NCBI GenBank assembly: GCA_937892105.1
Contig: CALAUZ010000415.1
Coordinates: forward strand, 1-17,798
Origin: an uncultured Fretibacterium sp.
Lineage (GTDB): Bacteria > Synergistota > Synergistia > Synergistales > Aminobacteriaceae
Direction of reading: 5' to 3'
Length of the DNA: 17,798 nt
The notes beneath the pieces were generated by a model. It worked only from the letters and a program-made list of their open reading frames with translations. It searched no databases and had not been told where the DNA came from. Positions 1-6,746 of the stretch are shown here, one piece after another. The translations under genes were made by a program, and so were the position numbers. How positions within the stretch are numbered: the first letter of the stretch is position 1; each line of letters begins with the position of its first letter.

Positions 1-162
1 TTACTTCTGACTTGGCTTCCGCTATATTTACTGCTTTCAAAATGTGCTGACTATAAGAATAAAGATACAATAAAAAATATGCTTAATAAGCTAAAACTCG
101 ATAAAGATCAGATTGCAAAACTGAACAAATACCGTGAAAAAGGCAATCTCTTAACAATCTAG
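1..162 (+). CDS. C-terminal fragment of an unrecognised protein, cut by the window edge
   Basis: Frame 1 is open from the first base to a TAG at 160-162, giving 53 residues of an incomplete protein. It begins with a leucine-rich hydrophobic stretch containing W5 and P7, followed by a lysine-rich, probably helical tail (NMLNKLKLDKDQIAKLNKYR). I do not recognise the family. It ends about 80 bases upstream of a structure resembling group II intron domain V, which is where an intron-encoded protein in domain IV would stop. However, I see no reverse-transcriptase, maturase or HNH motif in what remains, so it may equally be an unrelated host gene. The frame is supported only by being open and AT-rich with plausible codons. 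Confidence 0.4.
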   Translation, partial: LLLTWLPLYLLLSKCADYKNKDTIKNMLNKLKLDKDQIAKLNKYREKGNLLTI

Positions 163-241
163 CAATGCAAAACAAATAGTAACAGCTTGTAATATCTTAG
201 AGGTTTGATTGTTTAAGCAAAGAATAGACCTATTCGATGGA

Positions 242-322
242 ACGCCGTGTGAGTATGAAAGTCTCATGCACGATGTGAAGTGGGGGAAAATCCAGAGATA
301 GTATCAGAGGATTACCTATGAC
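242..322 (+). mobile_element. Group II intron 3' end: domain V and domain VI (possibly decayed)
   Basis: Bases 242-276 fold into a domain V-like hairpin. An 8-bp lower stem (242-249 with 269-276) is followed by a two-base bulge on the 3' side (267-268), an upper stem, and a GAAA tetraloop at 257-260. The position of the catalytic triad holds CGC (243-245), a variant of the usual AGC. A second stem (289-293 with 309-313) leaves A314 bulged like the domain VI branch-point adenosine, eight bases before a plausible AY 3' end at about 322. Two departures from a textbook domain V, a C245/A273 mismatch and a bulged T254, hint at decay. The 5' part and the encoded protein are not in the window, so activity cannot be judged. 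Confidence 0.6.
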
Positions 323-386
323 CAGAAATGGATGGTTTACTGTCTTGAACGCTTCTTAAATCTCACAAAGTAAAGTACACAATAAA

Positions 387-420
387 TCCCCCGCCAAAGG
401 CCAAAGTCTCAGACGGGGGA
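387..420 (-). terminator. Rho-independent terminator of the glutamine synthetase gene
   Basis: An inverted repeat (387-395 with 412-420) forms a G-rich stem just past the glnN stop codon on the minus strand. It is followed in that direction by ATTTATTGTG, an imperfect T-tract. The 15 bases at 378-392, covering one stem arm and tail, are identical to 2650-2664 at the terminator on the other side of glnN. The opposite strand also has an AT-rich tail, so it may stop transcription both ways. Bases 323-386 hold nothing else that I recognise. Confidence 0.65.
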
Positions 421-432
421 ATAATTTTGTGT

Positions 433-2550
433 TTACGCCGACAGCGATAGCAGGTTCCTGTAAATCGGATAAGGCCAAATATCCGCCGCAATAGTCAGCT
501 CTGCCATATCACATTTAGCCCGTATCTCGTCCATCAACGGAATAATCGTTCCCGTCAGGAAATCCGAACGTTCCCGCGCATTCATATCCGAAAGCCTGCC
601 TTTAAGCTCATAGAGTGAGTTCGCGTCATGTATCAGCGCATTCTTAGCACGCCCCAATCCGCCAACATAATCCCTCCACGGGGTCATATCGCCGAAATCA
701 ACGTCCTCAAAATACAGCATGGAGTTGCGCTCAAGTGTAAGCTGCTTCGATATTGCAGGCAGAACTCCCTCCCAAAGCATGTCATACAGAACTGCTGCCT
801 CAACCTCAAGCCCAGTCGCAAAACTCTCCATTCTTACAGACCTAAGGTTCTCCAGCTCATGAGCGCGGTAAACACCCAAATGTTCAAGCATTTCCCTGTT
901 CTCAGGCTTCAGGACAAGATCTATCCTGTCAGGCATAGTCTCTGCCTCAACAAGTCCCCTGCGTTTTGCCTCCTCGTGCCATTCAGACGAGTACGCATCA
1001 CCCTCAAAAAGAACGTTCCCGCCCATTCTGAATGCCTCACGGGCTGCCTCAAGTGCCGCGTCAATGGGATCTTTGCCCTCTGAGACTTTAGCCTCAACCA
1101 TTCCCGTAACCTGCTCAAGCCCCCATGCCCACAAACTCGCGAACATCGTTACAGGGAGCGCGATACTCTGCGATGAACCCGGCGCACGGAACTCGAACTT
1201 GTCGCCAGTAAACGCAACAGGTGATGTTCTGTTTCTGTCGCTGTCGAAAGGTATTATGTCGGGAAGTTTCGCCAGTCCCAAATCCATTATTCCCTTTTCC
1301 GGCAGAGATACATCGGAATTATCGAGCCTTCGGATTAAGTCGGTGAGTGCAGAACCAAGATAAACGCTTATGATTGACGGAGGAGCTTCATGACCGCCGA
1401 GCCTGAAGAGGTTTCCTGGTGTTGCAATCGAGAACTGCAAGAGGCTGTGGAACTTCGACACCCCAAGCACTACCGCCGACAAAAATGCAAGGAATACAAC
1501 GTTTCGCCTGTGAGAGTTCGAGGGTTTGAGGAGGTTTCTTCCCTCGCTGTCAACAAGTGAGATGTTAGTGTGCTTCCCTGAACCGTTCATTCCGGCAAAA
1601 GGCTTCTCGTGGAACAGTAAGCGGAGTTCATGCTGGCGGGCAAGTTTCCTCATCGTCTCCATGAGTATCTGGTTCTGGTCGCAAGCCCTGTTAGCGTCAG
1701 AATAAAGGTGCGCAAACTCGAACTGACACCGCGCAACCTCATTATGTCTTGCGAGTACAGACACTCCCAGACGTGCCAAATCTCTTTCAACGTCCTCCAT
1801 GTACCGCAATACCCGGCCATGAATAGCACCCATATAGTGATGGTCAAGTTTCTGGTCTTTCGCAGGCTGTGCCCCGATTAACGTCCTTCCGCAAAATCTT
1901 ATGTCCGGCCTTAACTGCGCTCTAGGTCTGTCGAGAAGGAAATACTCCTGTTCCGCCCCAACAGTCATCTTAACGCTCCTAACTCCCCGCTGTCCAAGCG
2001 TCTTCAGAAGCCTTAACGCTCTTCCTTCAACAGCATCAAGCGAACGAAGCAATGGTGTTTTGAGGTCAAGAGGCGTGCCGTCATACGACAGGAATACTGA
2101 TGGGATAAAGAGTGTTCCGCCTTTGGGAGTTTTGACGATGAATGCCGGGCTGGATATGTCCCACGCAGAATAGCCCCGTGCCTCGAAAGTTGAGCGCGTT
2201 CCTGCTGATGGGAAACTCGAAGCGTCCGGCTCACCCTGTGCGAGGTTATGGCCCCTGAATACTTCTATCGGATTTCCCTCCGTATCAGCCATCGTGAAGG
2301 CAAGGTGTTTCTCAGCTGTGAGTTCTGTCTGCGGCTGGAACCAGTGAGACCAGTGTGTTGCCCCCTTCGAGACTGCCCAATCCTTCATTGCTCCTGCCAC
2401 AATGTCTGCTGCTTCGGGGGTTAATCTCTGTCTTCCCTCCATTGCCTCGATTACCTGCGAATATACATCGGAATTGAGGCGTTCCCTCATTACGCGGCGG
2501 TCGAATAACATTGTGCCGAATATTTTGTGTATGCTCTCATGTTCTGACAA
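433..2550 (-). CDS. glnN: Glutamine synthetase type III
   Basis: ATP-dependent ligase making glutamine from glutamate and ammonia, a cytoplasmic entry point for nitrogen assimilation. The 705 residues match the long GSIII family rather than the roughly 450-residue GSI. Signature stretches are visible: THWSHWFQP at about 65-73, the glutamate-rich GAEQEYF at 198-204, HEKPFAGMNGSGKHTN at about 315-329 (substrate and ATP loop), and NRTSPVAFTGDKFEFRAPGS at about 440-459. The start is TTG (2548-2550), set by AGGAGC at 2559-2564 eight bases upstream; no in-frame ATG has a comparable site. The gene is monocistronic, with its own promoter at 2615-2643 and a terminator at 387-420. No PII (glnB) or GlnR-type regulator is adjacent. 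The rare TTG start may reduce translation. Confidence 0.96.
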   Translation of the reverse strand: MSEHESIHKIFGTMLFDRRVMRERLNSDVYSQVIEAMEGRQRLTPEAADIVAGAMKDWAVSKGATHWSHWFQPQTELTAEKHLAFTMADTEGNPIEVFRGHNLAQGEPDASSFPSAGTRSTFEARGYSAWDISSPAFIVKTPKGGTLFIPSVFLSYDGTPLDLKTPLLRSLDAVEGRALRLLKTLGQRGVRSVKMTVGAEQEYFLLDRPRAQLRPDIRFCGRTLIGAQPAKDQKLDHHYMGAIHGRVLRYMEDVERDLARLGVSVLARHNEVARCQFEFAHLYSDANRACDQNQILMETMRKLARQHELRLLFHEKPFAGMNGSGKHTNISLVDSEGRNLLKPSNSHRRNVVFLAFLSAVVLGVSKFHSLLQFSIATPGNLFRLGGHEAPPSIISVYLGSALTDLIRRLDNSDVSLPEKGIMDLGLAKLPDIIPFDSDRNRTSPVAFTGDKFEFRAPGSSQSIALPVTMFASLWAWGLEQVTGMVEAKVSEGKDPIDAALEAAREAFRMGGNVLFEGDAYSSEWHEEAKRRGLVEAETMPDRIDLVLKPENREMLEHLGVYRAHELENLRSVRMESFATGLEVEAAVLYDMLWEGVLPAISKQLTLERNSMLYFEDVDFGDMTPWRDYVGGLGRAKNALIHDANSLYELKGRLSDMNARERSDFLTGTIIPLMDEIRAKCDMAELTIAADIWPYPIYRNLLSLSA

Positions 2551-2614
2551 TATGCACAGCTCCTTTCATGTTTAAGCAGAAATTTTAGCGTAATACTTGC
2601 TTAATATGCGGGAT

Positions 2615-2643
2615 ATTCTAGCTCATACAGTCTATAACGTCAA
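2615..2643 (-). promoter_or_regulatory. Sigma-70-type promoter of glnN
   Basis: On the minus strand TTGACG (2638-2643) and TAGAAT (2615-2620) are separated by exactly 17 bases, close to the housekeeping consensus. Transcription would begin near 2608, giving a leader of about 55-60 bases before the TTG start. No clear regulator-binding palindrome is visible. Confidence 0.65.
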
Positions 2644-2658
2644 ATTATGCACAATAAA

Positions 2659-2685
2659 TCCCCCAGCCTTCTGTCAACTGGGGGA
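2659..2685 (-). terminator. Terminator of the DUF1659-DUF2922 operon
   Basis: A perfect 8-bp stem (2659-2666 with 2678-2685) with an 11-base loop lies about 25 bases past the DUF2922 stop. It is followed on the minus strand by ATTTATTGTG, the same tail as at the glnN terminator. It insulates the small operon from the glnN promoter, which begins 16 bases further on. Confidence 0.75.
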
Positions 2686-2708
2686 CAATATACCATCTTT
2701 TTCGTGGA

Positions 2709-2930
2709 CTATGCGCTCAAATCGTACTCTCTCTCTGACGTGGTTACTGTCTTCGCACTTTTCGCTGTTACAGGGACGTTGGAGAATATGCTTCCGTTGG
2801 CAATGATACCGTTCACAAGAGCCTTAACGTCTGCTGTCTCTGCTGTATCAGACGCGTAATTGTACGACATTGATACGTTATTCCCTTCTATGTTCGCAAA
2901 TGCAAGCACTAATTTAGTTCCTGCCGCCAT
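2709..2930 (-). CDS. DUF2922 family small protein
   Basis: A 73-residue protein resembling DUF2922: it opens with MAAGTKLVLAFANIEG, continues with a central polar segment, and has the tail pattern of this family of unknown function. DUF2922 and DUF1659 genes are often neighbours in Gram-positive-type genomes, and that is the arrangement here (42 bases apart, same strand). No signal peptide or membrane segment is visible, so it is probably cytoplasmic. The ATG start is set by a near-perfect ribosome binding site, AAAGGAGGTGA at 2937-2947. With a consensus promoter upstream, this suggests high expression. The biochemical function is unknown and I do not infer one. Confidence 0.85.
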   Translation of the reverse strand: MAAGTKLVLAFANIEGNNVSMSYNYASDTAETADVKALVNGIIANGSIFSNVPVTAKSAKTVTTSEREYDLSA

Positions 2931-2972
2931 ACTTGTTCACCTCCTTTCGAGTGGTGTTTGTTCATGGCCTTG

Positions 2973-3197
2973 TTATGCCGCTGTGAGTGTGCTGGTCTTC
3001 ACCTCCTGAACTCTGCTGACGGTCTTTGTGAGGCAGGGTGAGAGAAGTCTTGCGACTGCCAGAGCCTTGTCTGCGTCATAGTTTGCTGTGCTGAGATTTC
3101 CCAGACTGAGGCCAACTGTCTTCACATTTCCCTGACTGTCCGTACCGTTATTCAGCCTTAACTGTACTGCTACTTTCGTCAATGTTGTGTTTGCCAT
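2973..3197 (-). CDS. DUF1659 family small protein
   Basis: A 74-residue protein resembling DUF1659: N-terminal beta-prone VAVQLRLNNGTDSQGN, then a KTVGLSLGNLS segment and a helix rich in Ala and Leu (YDADKALAVARLLSPCL), ending in VQEVKTSTL. The family is widespread and uncharacterised. It is the first gene of a two-gene operon with the DUF2922 gene. The ATG is preceded by AAAGGAGGTGA, the same strong ribosome binding site used by its partner. No export signal or membrane segment is visible. The pairing and matched translation signals suggest that the two products are made in similar amounts and may form a complex; that is inference. Confidence 0.85.
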   Translation of the reverse strand: MANTTLTKVAVQLRLNNGTDSQGNVKTVGLSLGNLSTANYDADKALAVARLLSPCLTKTVSRVQEVKTSTLTAA

Positions 3198-3243
3198 ATT
3201 GTTTCACCTCCTTTCGCTGTCATTTTGCCGCGCGACAGTGAGT

Positions 3244-3271
3244 ATTATATCGCATAAATGATTTGTGTCAA
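3244..3271 (-). promoter_or_regulatory. Consensus sigma-70 promoter of the DUF1659-DUF2922 operon
   Basis: On the minus strand a perfect TTGACA (3266-3271) and a perfect TATAAT (3244-3249) are 16 bases apart. It is the closest match to consensus found in the window. Transcription would start near 3237, leaving a leader of about 40 bases with a strong ribosome binding site. Expression is therefore predicted to be strong and probably constitutive. Confidence 0.8.
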
Positions 3272-3292
3272 GCATTAATTATTTTTTATGGC

Positions 3293-3326
3293 AAAAAAAT
3301 AAACCCTCCGGCGTGAAACCGAAGGG
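3293..3326 (-). terminator. Rho-independent terminator of the purine permease gene
   Basis: Stem CCCTCCGG (3304-3311) with CCGAAGGG (3319-3326), containing one mismatch and a 7-base loop. On the minus strand it is followed by TTTATTTTTTT (3293-3303), a typical U-tract. It lies 22 bases past the permease stop codon. Confidence 0.85.
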
Positions 3327-3348
3327 CTGAACTGCTAATAACAGTGGG

Positions 3349-4653
3349 CTATGCAAATAACTCCTTAGCGATGAACAGCACAGAAAGCAATACCATCAAT
3401 AATGATATATCCTTCACTTTCCCTGTGAGGAGCTTTATCGCAACATACGATACTATCGCAAACTCAATACCCACAGCAATGCTGTACGCAAGAGGCATCA
3501 TGAAGAACCCAAGCAGTGAGGGTATTAACTCTGTCCAGTCGTCAAAGTTCAGGTCGCGAAGTGAAATCATCATGTATATACCCACAATAATAAGTGCCGG
3601 TGCCGTCGCATATGCCGGAACTATCCCCACCAGAGGAGTGAAGAATATTGCGCCGACAAAGAGAAGTGCCGTTACTATCGCGGTAAGTCCCGTGCGTCCT
3701 CCCTGCGCAACTCCAGCAGAACTCTCAACGTATGATGTTACCGTTGACGTTCCCATCGCAGCTCCTGCCATCGTAGCGATTGCGTCTGCCATCAATGCTC
3801 CCTTTGCGCGCGGAAGGTTGCCGTTCTCATCGAGAAGTCCCGAACGGTTGCACACACCGACAAGCGTTCCTAACGTGTCGAAGAAGTCAACAAAGAAGAA
3901 CGTGAATACAACAATCCAGAAATCAGGCTCCTTAATGAGCGAGAAATCAAGCTGTCCAACAAGAGGCATAATCGAGGGAGGTTCAGACACAAACTTTTCC
4001 GGTATCTGAACAAGTCCTAATCCTGCCGCAGCTCCTGTAATGATTACTATTCCCAGAAGCAACGCACCCTTAACGTTCCACGCCGTAAGCACTGACATTA
4101 TGAACAGTCCGGCAAGTGAGAGCATCATTGGGACGTTGTGCTTGAGGCTTCCCAGTCCGAGAAGTGTAGCATCATTGTTCACGACTATTCCGGCTGACTG
4201 AAGACCGATGAACGTGATGAACAGTCCTATTCCTGCCGAAATGCCAATCTTGAGGGACTTTGGGATTGCGTTCATGATTGCCTCGCGTATGGCTGTGAGG
4301 GTCAGAACGGCGAATATTGCTCCCTCGATGAAGACTGCCGCCAGTGCCATCTGCCATGTTACGGGCGCACCGTTAATCTTCATGTTCAGAACGACACCAA
4401 ACGCGAAGAATGCGTTTAGTCCCATTCCTGGTGCAAGTGCTATGGGGTAGTTGGCGAAAAGTGCCATAAGGAACGTACCCAGTGCAGAGGCAAGGCAGGT
4501 TACGACAACGAGGGCGTTGAAGTCCATTCCGGTGTTGCTGAGAATGCCGGGGTTGACGAAAATGATGTATGACATTGTTACGAACGTGGTAATTCCCGCG
4601 AGGACTTCTGTCATGAATGTGCTTCCTGTCTCGCGTATCCTGAATAACGACAT
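3349..4653 (-). CDS. NCS2-family purine base permease, AzgA/PbuG type
   Basis: Inner-membrane transporter likely importing adenine, guanine and/or hypoxanthine with protons. It has about 434 residues and many hydrophobic segments. Family marks include IALAPGMGLNAFF at about 71-83, DFFDTLGTL at about 256-264, and SYVESSAGVAQGGRTG at about 307-322, the last typical of the AzgA/PbuG branch rather than uracil or xanthine symporters. The frame is open back to a TTG at 4669-4671, but I place the start at the ATG at 4651-4653. GGAGAGTGA lies just upstream of that ATG, whereas the TTG has no ribosome binding site. The gene has its own terminator. No purine riboswitch is recognisable in its leader. 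Adenine deaminase, encoded 4 kb away, could use imported adenine. Confidence 0.9.
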   Translation of the reverse strand: MSLFRIRETGSTFMTEVLAGITTFVTMSYIIFVNPGILSNTGMDFNALVVVTCLASALGTFLMALFANYPIALAPGMGLNAFFAFGVVLNMKINGAPVTWQMALAAVFIEGAIFAVLTLTAIREAIMNAIPKSLKIGISAGIGLFITFIGLQSAGIVVNNDATLLGLGSLKHNVPMMLSLAGLFIMSVLTAWNVKGALLLGIVIITGAAAGLGLVQIPEKFVSEPPSIMPLVGQLDFSLIKEPDFWIVVFTFFFVDFFDTLGTLVGVCNRSGLLDENGNLPRAKGALMADAIATMAGAAMGTSTVTSYVESSAGVAQGGRTGLTAIVTALLFVGAIFFTPLVGIVPAYATAPALIIVGIYMMISLRDLNFDDWTELIPSLLGFFMMPLAYSIAVGIEFAIVSYVAIKLLTGKVKDISLLMVLLSVLFIAKELFA

Positions 4654-4693
4654 GTAATTATCACTCTCCAAATTTTGAATGAAGCATAATTAT

Positions 4694-4717
4694 CTCACAA
4701 ACTCACGAACTCACAAA
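4694..4717. repeat. Three tandem 8-bp repeats upstream of the purine permease
   Basis: CTCACAAA, CTCACGAA and CTCACAAA follow each other without a gap. On the minus strand, counting from the first TTGTGA, a 17-base gap leads to ATAATT, so the repeats could form the -35 element and spacer of the permease promoter. A direct-repeat operator or slipped-strand expansion is possible; neither is shown. Confidence 0.5.
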
Positions 4718-4759
4718 AAACGTCTGAGTACCGAGAAAGTATAAAATATGAGCTGACAG

Positions 4760-5521
4760 TTATTCCGCATAAATATATTTGTGCTTTAGTTCATTAAGTC
4801 TGCCGCTGTGTCCTTCCAGAAAAGAATTTACGAAATCAAGAAGCTCAGTAGAATTTCTATTCATGAGAACTCCTATTTTACCCGATGAGAATGGCTTTGT
4901 TATTAGAGGAGCAGCAAACCTTTTATCCCGTTTGGAATAGTATCCGGCTTCTGACATTTCCGTAATCATAACATCAGCTTTCCCCTCAGCAATAAGAGCG
5001 GGTATTTCCTCATTGACGTTGTGAATGATAATTTTTGCGTCAGGAAGATTAGCGCGTGCAAACTTTTCGTTAGTACCGCCTGGATTTTCCATAACTACAA
5101 CATCAGGACGGTTAATGTCAGCAAGAGTTTTATACTTCTCCACATCTTCAGCACGGATTAAAATCGTTTTTCCGTTGCCAAGATAACCGTTGGACATTAA
5201 TGCTTTTTCAAGCCTCGCTTCAGTAATAGTTATGCCGCAAATAGCAAGGTCAAATTTTTCTGCCAGAGTATCAGCCATTAAAGTTGGCCATGAAGTAGGT
5301 ATGAAATCAACCTTAACTCCGAGAGAAGCCGCCAAATCTTCTGCTAAATCAGCATCAAACCCCTCGTATTTTCCTGTTTCAGGATTAAGAAATGACATAG
5401 GGCAGTAATCACCGGCAGTTCCAACACGAATAACGCCGCGTTCCTTAATTTCTTTGATAGTCATAGACTTTGCTGCTTCGTGGTAAAGTTGAAGTTCAGA
5501 GACCGCACCATTTGAGAGCAT
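4760..5521 (-). CDS. Cyclohexadienyl dehydratase-like protein (PheC type, solute-binding-protein fold), no signal peptide
   Basis: A 253-residue protein of the family-3 solute-binding fold. Its motifs fit cyclohexadienyl (prephenate/arogenate) dehydratase better than an amino-acid binding protein: RVGTAGDYCPMSF at about 32-44, TSWPTLMAD at 76-84, ENPGGTNEKFAR at about 145-156 and DVMITEMSEAG at about 183-193. In PheC homologues the NPGGTNE loop and the Glu of the MITDxxE segment belong to the active site; here that Glu is E191. Such enzymes turn prephenate into phenylpyruvate, or arogenate into phenylalanine. No signal peptide is visible, so it is probably cytoplasmic and not an ABC importer subunit; no permease or ATPase gene is adjacent. 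The ATG has AAGG eight bases upstream. Substrate and activity are inferred from motifs only. Confidence 0.75.
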   Translation of the reverse strand: MLSNGAVSELQLYHEAAKSMTIKEIKERGVIRVGTAGDYCPMSFLNPETGKYEGFDADLAEDLAASLGVKVDFIPTSWPTLMADTLAEKFDLAICGITITEARLEKALMSNGYLGNGKTILIRAEDVEKYKTLADINRPDVVVMENPGGTNEKFARANLPDAKIIIHNVNEEIPALIAEGKADVMITEMSEAGYYSKRDKRFAAPLITKPFSSGKIGVLMNRNSTELLDFVNSFLEGHSGRLNELKHKYIYAE

Positions 5522-5571
5522 GATATATACCTTATAGTCATGATAATTGCGGAACGACTAACCGTAAATAT

Positions 5572-5600
5572 ATTATACTATATCGCGGCTTATACCCCAT
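5572..5600 (-). promoter_or_regulatory. Possible promoter of the PheC-like gene
   Basis: The minus strand has a perfect TATAAT (5572-5577). The hexamer 17 bases upstream is ATGGGG (5595-5600), a poor -35 that overlaps one arm of the hairpin at 5594-5616. Only the -10 element is convincing. Confidence 0.35.
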
Positions 5601-5616
5601 AGCTGAAGATAGGGGT
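5594..5616. terminator. Weak hairpin between the RelA/SpoT-domain gene and the PheC-like gene
   Basis: ACCCC (5594-5598) pairs with GGGGT (5612-5616), extended by two pairs past a bulged A. On the plus strand it is followed by TTTTACGCCATTTTTT, a better terminator tail than on the minus strand, although both flanking genes are on the minus strand. It may end the 5676-8507 operon or block antisense transcription. Confidence 0.4.
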
Positions 5617-5675
5617 TTTACGCCATTTTTTCGATAAGCAATAATGCTGTTAATAGGCTGAGTAAATTACAGGTA

Positions 5676-6728
5676 CTATTCCGAATTTGAAGGCTGTTTC
5701 TTTTTACGTTCATTTATGATTTTCTCCGTATTGATCTCTATGGATTTTTCATTCTTTGTTGTAAGCATGAAAAATTCACGTATCTTTTCACGGCTGTAAC
5801 TGCTGCTTATGAGTTTTGCCCTGAAAAGGAAATGATATGCGGCTGTAGAGGACAGTTCATCAATCTCTGAACCCTGCAACAATTTTCCGGCCAGCTCCAT
5901 TACAAGATCATGCTGCTCATTTATCAGCCTGACCATATCTCCGAGTGTGTGTATCTCCAGAAACTCTATCAACTGAAGCTGACTTTCGGGGCTTCGTTCT
6001 GAGATACGTACGTTTGTAATGGCCGCAATCTCGTGTAACAAGTTCCTGTAAACCTTATTGCGAGACGTAAATTCAGCAAGTGTGATTTTATCGAAGAATA
6101 TTTCGTCCAAATTTTGATTTTCAATCTCCTGTTTGACAGTAATACTGTATTCCTGCAGTTTTTTCCTTATGTCAGAAAAAATATCATCTGCCGTCTCCAG
6201 TAAACTCGCAGCCCTCGAAAATTCCCTCCTGATGTTTCGAGGCACTTCAATCTCCGTCTTATAGCCGAGATCATGCTCTATCTCTGCCCAACCATGCTGG
6301 AGAAGCGTCTTGATTTGAATTTCAAACCATAAATTGCTTAGTTCACCGTATTCCTCAGGAAGCGCACAAACATAATGAAGCGCAACATAGCCAAAAGACC
6401 TTGCGTCAATGATTGCTCTTTTATCCTTTGACTTATTCCTGTCTACCATGAAATGCCCGCTAATCAATCTTGCGGTCAAATCCACATCATCAGAGAAATA
6501 GCATATAACTCGAAATCCCAATATATCATAAATTTCATCAGGACTGCTATAAAGCTCCGGCTTCCTTTCGAGTTTTCCCTTGATGGACTCTATCGTTTTT
6601 ATACGATGTGTTATGTGTATCAGCGATACATTGTTCACGAGAACTTTGCGCAACAGCTCATCAACGATACATTCCAAGTTTTTGTATCTGTCAATCAGAG
6701 ACTGTATTTCAATATCCTTTTCCTGCAT
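5676..6728 (-). CDS. RelA/SpoT-domain protein (predicted (p)ppGpp synthetase-like nucleotidyltransferase)
   Basis: A 350-residue protein with a RelA/SpoT synthetase domain at about 35-160 and no HD hydrolase, TGS or ACT domain. Visible motifs: HRIKTIESIKGKLERK at about 41-56, DILGFRV at 68-74 (the Asp and Arg of the active site), SFGYVALH at 111-118 and EIQIKTLLQHGWAEIEHDLGYK at 136-157. These residues make pyrophosphate transfer from ATP to GDP/GTP plausible. The remaining 190 or so residues are helical, charged and without a recognised domain, longer than in the small RelP/RelQ enzymes of about 210-260 residues. The ATG has AAGGAG upstream and starts only 18 bases after the MATE-GHKL stop, so the two are almost certainly co-transcribed. 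Whether it makes ppGpp, pppGpp or another product (as toxic SAS proteins do) cannot be read from sequence. Confidence 0.85.
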   Translation of the reverse strand: MQEKDIEIQSLIDRYKNLECIVDELLRKVLVNNVSLIHITHRIKTIESIKGKLERKPELYSSPDEIYDILGFRVICYFSDDVDLTARLISGHFMVDRNKSKDKRAIIDARSFGYVALHYVCALPEEYGELSNLWFEIQIKTLLQHGWAEIEHDLGYKTEIEVPRNIRREFSRAASLLETADDIFSDIRKKLQEYSITVKQEIENQNLDEIFFDKITLAEFTSRNKVYRNLLHEIAAITNVRISERSPESQLQLIEFLEIHTLGDMVRLINEQHDLVMELAGKLLQGSEIDELSSTAAYHFLFRAKLISSSYSREKIREFFMLTTKNEKSIEINTEKIINERKKKQPSNSE

Positions 6729-6746
6729 TATTCCGCTCCTTGCCGT

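Noticed and set aside
3344..4009. 221-residue open frame on the plus strand
   Set aside because: It lies antisense inside the purine permease gene, has no ribosome binding site and its translation is low-complexity Ser/Thr/Pro-rich sequence, typical of a shadow frame.
4654..4759. Purine riboswitch in the permease leader
   Set aside because: I looked for the paired TATA/ATA and two-loop aptamer pattern and did not find it; the leader instead holds tandem 8-bp repeats.
4760..5521. Amino-acid ABC transporter binding protein
   Set aside because: The fold fits, but there is no signal peptide, no adjacent permease or ATPase, and the NPGGTNE and MITExxE motifs point to the PheC enzyme branch.
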